A stretch of DNA of 25,189 nucleotides from Phallusia fumigata (lineage: Eukaryota; Chordata; Ascidiacea; Phlebobranchia; Ascidiidae): positions 1 to 25,189 of the forward strand of contig QXVZ01005355.1 of assembly GCA_008931825.1 (NCBI GenBank), given 5' to 3'. The first letter of the stretch is position 1; the number at the start of each line of letters is the position of its first letter. The notes below the pieces were generated by a model. That model ran no database searches and had not been told where the DNA came from. It worked only from the letters and a program-made list of their open reading frames with translations. This document shows positions 20,329 to 25,189 of the stretch, one piece after another. Made by a program: the position numbers and the translations under genes.

Positions 20329-22608
20329 ATGACTGTATGCACCAAGCAGAGGATAACGGTACTGGTCGTTCTCTTTTTCCTGGCTGGCCTAGTGTCTATG
20401 CTTATGTGGGCGGACCAAGCGGTTTTGACGATGGGCCGTTACAGGACCGTTGTGAATAATAATAGTTTCATCGATGCTTTGATGCGCCATGCAACCACTG
20501 ATAACACACCAAAGGCCACCGAACAAAATGCTGACTCCAAGTTGCAAGGAAATAAAACGAATATATCCGGCAGTAAGGTAACGAACTTATCTATTACTTC
20601 AACAACAACAAAGCAGCCACCAACCACCTCTGTCGTGGCTAAGAAGCCTGGCCTTATCCTGCAGTGGGCGCACCCTTGGGGTGTGGATAGCGAAGCACCT
20701 CAGGATGAACAGATTTTTGGCAACTGCCAAATTACCTACGATCGGTCGAAACACGCAGAGGCTTTGGCGGTCGTCTTCCACTACACGGTTGTGCCGCAGC
20801 CGTACCCGTATCCCAGGTAATATTTGTAAAGGGTGAATATTTGTTGGAAACACTGATTTGTTTCCACCGTTTGGTTAAGAAAAAAAGGTGTTTAAATTCA
20901 TTGAAATAGCATACATGATACATGGGTATGTGAAGTTGTACACTCAAAATTCGATCCCCATCGGTTAACCCACAGGCCCCCAAACGTAAAAATTTTAAAA
21001 GCTGTGGGTAATCAGATTTGCTTGATAGGGTTTAATGCTGTGTCCAATATTTCTAAGTTGTTTCTCAAATTGAATAAATCCTGGACTGCTTATTTCTTAC
21101 CGGTGGTGATCTGTTTTGAAGCAGACACAATTTCGCCTAGTGTTGATTAAGTTTCTTGCCCAGGGAAACACAAGCGACCGAGCTGAATTGCAGTCGCGCC
21201 CACCACTCGGCCAATGCTGAATCTTGTTTCTGATGTCAATCCTCACCCAAACATAATGCATTAAACAACCTTAAAAACTGCATTAGTAGATAGTGACATC
21301 CACTCTTCGATGTTATTATTTACCTCACCCGATTCGGTCTTCGATCAACATGTGATCTGTGGGCTTATAAGTTTCTCTTTTCTTCAGAGATCCAAAGCAG
21401 TTTTTTGTGTGGTACTCATGGGAGAATCCGTGGGTTGTCCGTTGGATGGAACACAGAGACCTTCGTCAATTCGACAACGGGTTCTTCAACTGGACGATGA
21501 CGTATCGAAGAGACAGTGACGTATATGCGCCCTACTACCTAATGCGGAACGTCTACAACGATCTGCCGAAAGGCAAGAAGGTGGTGGACGATTTGATTGC
21601 CGGAAAGAAGGGCCTAGCGGTAAGAGAGTTAAAATGGTGATTGGGCTGTGTTGTGTTTTTGTAGAAGTTTAGGAAGGAAAATTTTCGGCACATTAGGCGA
21701 ATTAGGCCTATGGCCAACTGTTGCAATTCGCAAAAACGCTGATTTACACGGCCTCTCAGTCGCTTTTTATCGTTTGCACTACACTTAACGACAAAAAACA
21801 CCCCCATTTGCTCATAAAATGTATTTAAATATGAACTCGTAAACCACTTAATGTGCCTTGAATAACCACCTCGCGCGCCAGAGATTACCAACTCTGGACT
21901 AAGCCGACTGCTAAAGGACAGTGCCTTGTGTTACGGCTGAAGTTTTACCTAAAATCTGTTGTTTCAATACAATAATACGTATCTGTTTAATTTTCTTTGC
22001 AGATATGGACTGTAAGTTCCTGCAAGGACAAGAAGGGCTCAATAACGCGAATGAATTATGTAAACGAGATGTTGAAAACGATGCCCGACATAGATCGGTA
22101 TGGCAAGTGTTTTGGGAATCGCTGGCCCCACTCAAAAATGGCTGAAGTCGTGCGCACCCGAAAATTCTATCTCTCTTTCGAGAACGCGGTGCACTGCAGA
22201 GATTACATTACGGAGAAACTGTTTAGGAACGGTTACCTGTACGGAGCTGTTCCTGTCGTCAGGGGACCAAAAAAAGAAGACTATCTTGCAATGGCACCGC
22301 CCCATTCATTCATACACACAGAGGACTTTGCCTCGCCTGAAGAACTCACAAAATACCTTAAGTACCTTGACAAGAACGACACGGCGTACAGGGAGTACTT
22401 TAAATGGCGGGAGGACCCGGATAAGACATGGGACGACCAGCGGATGGAAATAGAGAGGCATCATCCGAACATCAAGACTCGTCCCGAGAAGACCTCTTGG
22501 TACGAAAAGATATGCGAACAGGTGCAAAACGGGGCGCCCCCGAAAGTGATACCGTCGCTGCGAAAGGTTTTTCTTGACGACCCTGAGGAGTGCCAGGGTG
22601 AGAAATAA
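20329..22608 (+). CDS. alpha-1,3-fucosyltransferase (GT10) gene B, 3 exons, 441 aa
   Basis: Join 20329..20816, 21388..21619, 22003..22608. Introns of 571 and 383 bp begin GTAATA and GTAAGA, end in CAG, and have the same phases (2, 0) as in gene A. Seen in the protein: a very short N-terminal tail, a membrane anchor at about residues 9-27, a stem with several N-glycosylation sequons and a shorter Thr run, then the GT10 catalytic domain with QFFVWYSWENPW (167-178), FNWTMTYRRDSDVYAPY (196-212) and FYLSFENAVHCRDYITEK (295-312). The family transfers fucose from GDP-fucose to GlcNAc-containing glycans in the Golgi. All motifs of the paralog are kept, so it is probably active. The start is the first in-frame ATG with a purine at -3; the ancestral ATG is cut off by a stop and an 11-bp length difference. 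Replacements relative to gene A cluster near residues 283-285 and 314-319. Confidence 0.92.
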
Positions 22609-22663
22609 ACTGCGATGCAGAGCTGAAGAGTTTTTAGAGCAAAAGCTTCGCGATCCACTCTAG

Positions 22664-22669
22664 ATTAAA
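22664..22669 (+). terminator. poly(A) signal candidate of gene B
   Basis: ATTAAA, the commonest variant hexamer, lies 56 bp after the stop. The aligned position behind gene A reads GTTAAA. Confidence 0.4.
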
Positions 22670-22786
22670 ATGTTTGCGAAACTTTTAAACCCATTTCTAT
22701 GCCGTTTCACAACAACGTAAGGAGCCAAATACTAGTAAAACTTTTTGTATTTTCCTTCTTCTAAACCAGTGATTGTTTACCTAGAG

Positions 22787-22865
22787 TAGCGGTTCCAAAC
22801 CGGGAAGAAATTGTGTGAGTTAAGTGGAGTTTCCACTTTATAATTATAAAATCTTCTTCAAGGAC
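22787..22865. mobile_element. MITE-like dispersed repeat, partial copy 3
   Basis: The stretch from tagcggttccaaac to about tccactttataa matches the left half of the copies at 3834 and 15787 (shared text gagttaagtggagtttccac against gagttaatgggaggatttcc). The right half and the terminal GGTTGGGAACC are absent. The matching place behind gene A has no such sequence. Confidence 0.45.
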
Positions 22866-22995
22866 CAAGTCCCAAGTAGAACAACTTTTTTTCACTTCAC
22901 TTTCTGCATTAAATTCATGGTGCATAATTACGTGTCCCCACTCAACTGTGAAATTAACAACAACGTTTTCTTAACTTGCGTTGGAGCTTAATCTT

Positions 22996-25189
22996 CAAGT
23001 CATGTAATTGCCACATATTTCGTGGTTCAAGCCCTTGCTTACTTCTTTGAAAAAGTCCTTGGCCTGTGACGAACGCATTAAGGCCTGAGCTTCGAAACAA
23101 ACACGAACGCATGCAATTTCGCTTTCGGTTGTTGAACTTGCCAGTACAAGTGGACATTGCTGTGATATATGCACCGCACATGATCGAGACGTGGACACAA
23201 CAACTGTACTAAATATCCCAAGTCAAGGATTCGTACAGTCAATACGGCGATGTTCAGCGACAGCAGTGATACACCGCTTGGCTCGGTACCCTAAATCGAC
23301 AGGGACGTATTTAGTTGAGCTTATGTTTGTGTTGTGACAATTTTAAAAAATATGTTTGTGACAATTTAAGAGTTCCGCCTTTCTTGTGCTTACTAGTTTT
23401 TTTGCCTGCTTTTTCATTACTGCGTTTAGTATTTCACGTGTACACCGCTGAAACACCACCGTTTATGTGAACTCAAGTGTGTTTGTTATTCAACGGGTTG
23501 CAACACACTAAGCAGACGGTTCGTACATAAAATTGATTTGTAATTTGTATTAAAAGAACGCTGGATATACGTTTTGCCATTTTCGACAAGGTTTAGCGGC
23601 AGTAACAATTTTTTACGCCACTTGTATGAAATATTATTATCACATCTTCATTGACTTCAACCATCACCAAAACGTATGTTTTCAGAGTGATATGAAACAA
23701 ATGCGAAAAGTTCTTTCCAGTGTCATGCATGGCGTAAATTGGAAAAATAGCCCCAATGAGACTTTTAAGGTGCAGACTTGAACGCATAACTAGTTCTTTC
23801 ATTCCCTGCTGGAACTATGTGCCACTAAACGTGTCAGAACGCCCGTTTCTTTGTTGCTTTCTACTGGGTTTAAACCCGAGACGGATTTTAATACAGGTCG
23901 AGCGCCTTAAACCATAAGGTAAAGAATGAGTACCGTCGCCGAGTACCGTATAAATCACATAAAGTAACCAAATTGTTTCCGGCGCGAGTTAGCACAAAAA
24001 CAACTAGTCGTGGCCAGCCTTTTCTTTGTGTCAATATTCACAAAGGGCTTTACGGCCATCACCCACAATCGCTGACGACAGACACAGTATTATTTCAACA
24101 CCGTAACTGGCCAATAAAAGTTGCTCAACATCGCCGAGCCCGTGGTATTGCAAACAAAGTGAAAGTGGTTTTATTTATAGACTATCTCATCAAGCTGAAG
24201 CGTCAGTAGAGAATAAAAGTTTTTCCGCCGCACCCATGCTAAAATCGAAGCGTCTAGTTGAACGTGTTTTGAAACAACGTCGCCAGTAAACATCGCGTAA
24301 TCAGGTGTTCTATTGTTGAAAGTCGCCTCTCTTGTGTAAACTGTTACCCCACAACAAGTGGGCCTTTGTTTTTTCGCGTAACTCTATAGCTGGCTTGTAG
24401 TGCAAAAACAAAAAGTATGTCGATGCTAGGAGTTAGTTCGTGCTTCAGCCCTGAGCTATACCATGCACAATTATGTAAAAGCGCAAAAACTTAGTTTGGA
24501 GCACCAATAGGCAGCAATCAGTTGGTAAACTGTTTTTGGAGTAAAATTGGCACAGGAAATATTCAAATGTGAAAACATATCTTGTTATAAGGCAGTGGAT
24601 TAGGTCAATACACTTGTGCAGAAAAGCCGCTCAGTCTAGGAGTTAATATTTAGGATAGTTCAAGTGATCCTTACATATCGCTTTGGCATTTATTTGGCCA
24701 ACCACAATGAGTTTGCTGTGAGCGATATAGTGCTGAGGTCCAGCCTTGTTAGATTTGTCAGGGCACGCGTCAGTTGAAATGCGCACAGTTTGTTTGTGCA
24801 CCAACTAATGTCAATCACAGGGAAAACATTAACCAGGTGTTCGTTACTCCTGCGCGAAGTAATTTAACTCCTGCCGTGTTGAAACCTGAATAAACTTGCT
24901 GCTATAAACTGTTGTGTTGTTGATATTTTGTGTTTGGAGCATGTCCGACTAAGTTGACAATACAACACAAAGTCAGAGTGGCAGGGTGCGTGAAATAAAC
25001 TTTAATTTTGTTGTCTGTTCCAGTTTGCGGCGGTATTATCAAAACCTATTCTGGTTTTATTACAGGAGAAGATTGCTGCATATCTTGTATCATTTGGTAG
25101 CAGCCTCTCAGAACTTCTTGTTGCAGTAAACATGTAAGGAAGTGACCATAGGCAGATCTTTTTCATTGTTGTGGTTCTGTTAATGGACT
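22996..25189. other. intergenic DNA, no gene recognised
   Basis: About 2.2 kb with only short open frames (69-78 codons) that show no family motif. A direct repeat of tatgtttgtg...acaattt is at about 23322-23366. I see neither a third fucosyltransferase copy nor the duplicated flank sequence here, and no RNA gene. Confidence 0.4.

Larger units (their letters stand above)
22609..22995 (+). other. 3' flank of fucosyltransferase B, matching the flank of gene A
   Basis: The blocks 22650-22705, 22738-22780 and 22940-22995 align with 7571-7625, 7870-7915 and 8020-8075. Similarity is lost at about 22995, which marks the end of the detectable duplication. It is interrupted by a partial MITE-like repeat at 22787-22865 that gene A lacks. 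Confidence 0.55.

Noticed and set aside
22996..25189. Search for a third fucosyltransferase or a third duplication unit
   Set aside because: None of the exon motifs or flank anchors was found.
1..25189. CRISPR arrays, prokaryotic operons, viral genes or a new defence system
   Set aside because: No regularly spaced repeats, no compact gene strings and no matching protein motifs; the spliced genes show animal nuclear DNA.

Overview
The window looks like nuclear DNA of an outbred invertebrate deuterostome, most likely a tunicate of the Ciona type. The reasons are animal-type fucosyltransferase genes with short GT-AG introns (257-571 bp), AT-leaning intergenic DNA with MITE-like repeats, and signs of very high heterozygosity. 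The species is an inference. Nothing prokaryotic or viral was recognised.

Only two genes can be read with confidence, both on the + strand and both encoding Golgi-type alpha-1,3-fucosyltransferases of family GT10. Gene A is join(5547..6082, 6340..6568, 6931..7536), 456 residues. Gene B is join(20329..20816, 21388..21619, 22003..22608), 441 residues. They share exon structure and intron phases, with a type II membrane anchor and Thr-rich stem in exon 1 and most of the catalytic domain in exons 2 and 3. Exons 2-3 are much more alike than the introns and flanks, which suggests gene conversion. Gene B has lost its ancestral start: the old ATG now opens a seven-codon upstream ORF ending in TAG, and translation probably starts at a new ATG 38 bp downstream.

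The genes are part of an old tandem segmental duplication. About 2310-8080 (unit 1) is collinear, with much divergence, to about 9466-22995 (unit 2). Unit 2 is longer because of extra DNA at about 11640-15300, MITE-like elements, and three-way expansion described next. The old duplication gives near-empty paralogous sites for several repeat insertions.

Three recent-looking direct duplications (1173-1426/1428-1700, 11642-13267/13269-14894, 17403-18250/18252-19090) each have a single N exactly at the junction of the copies. This is best explained as allelic sequence placed in tandem by the assembler rather than real biology, and it inflates the window by roughly 2.7 kb.

Other elements are a hAT-like non-autonomous element at 1228-1977 with 12-bp inverted ends and an 8-bp target duplication, a 60-bp near-perfect inverted repeat at 8601-8966, a dispersed MITE-like family (3834-4044, 15787-15989, 22787-22865), and a weak candidate for a small secreted peptide at 11723-11881. 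The rest is intergenic DNA in which I see no gene.
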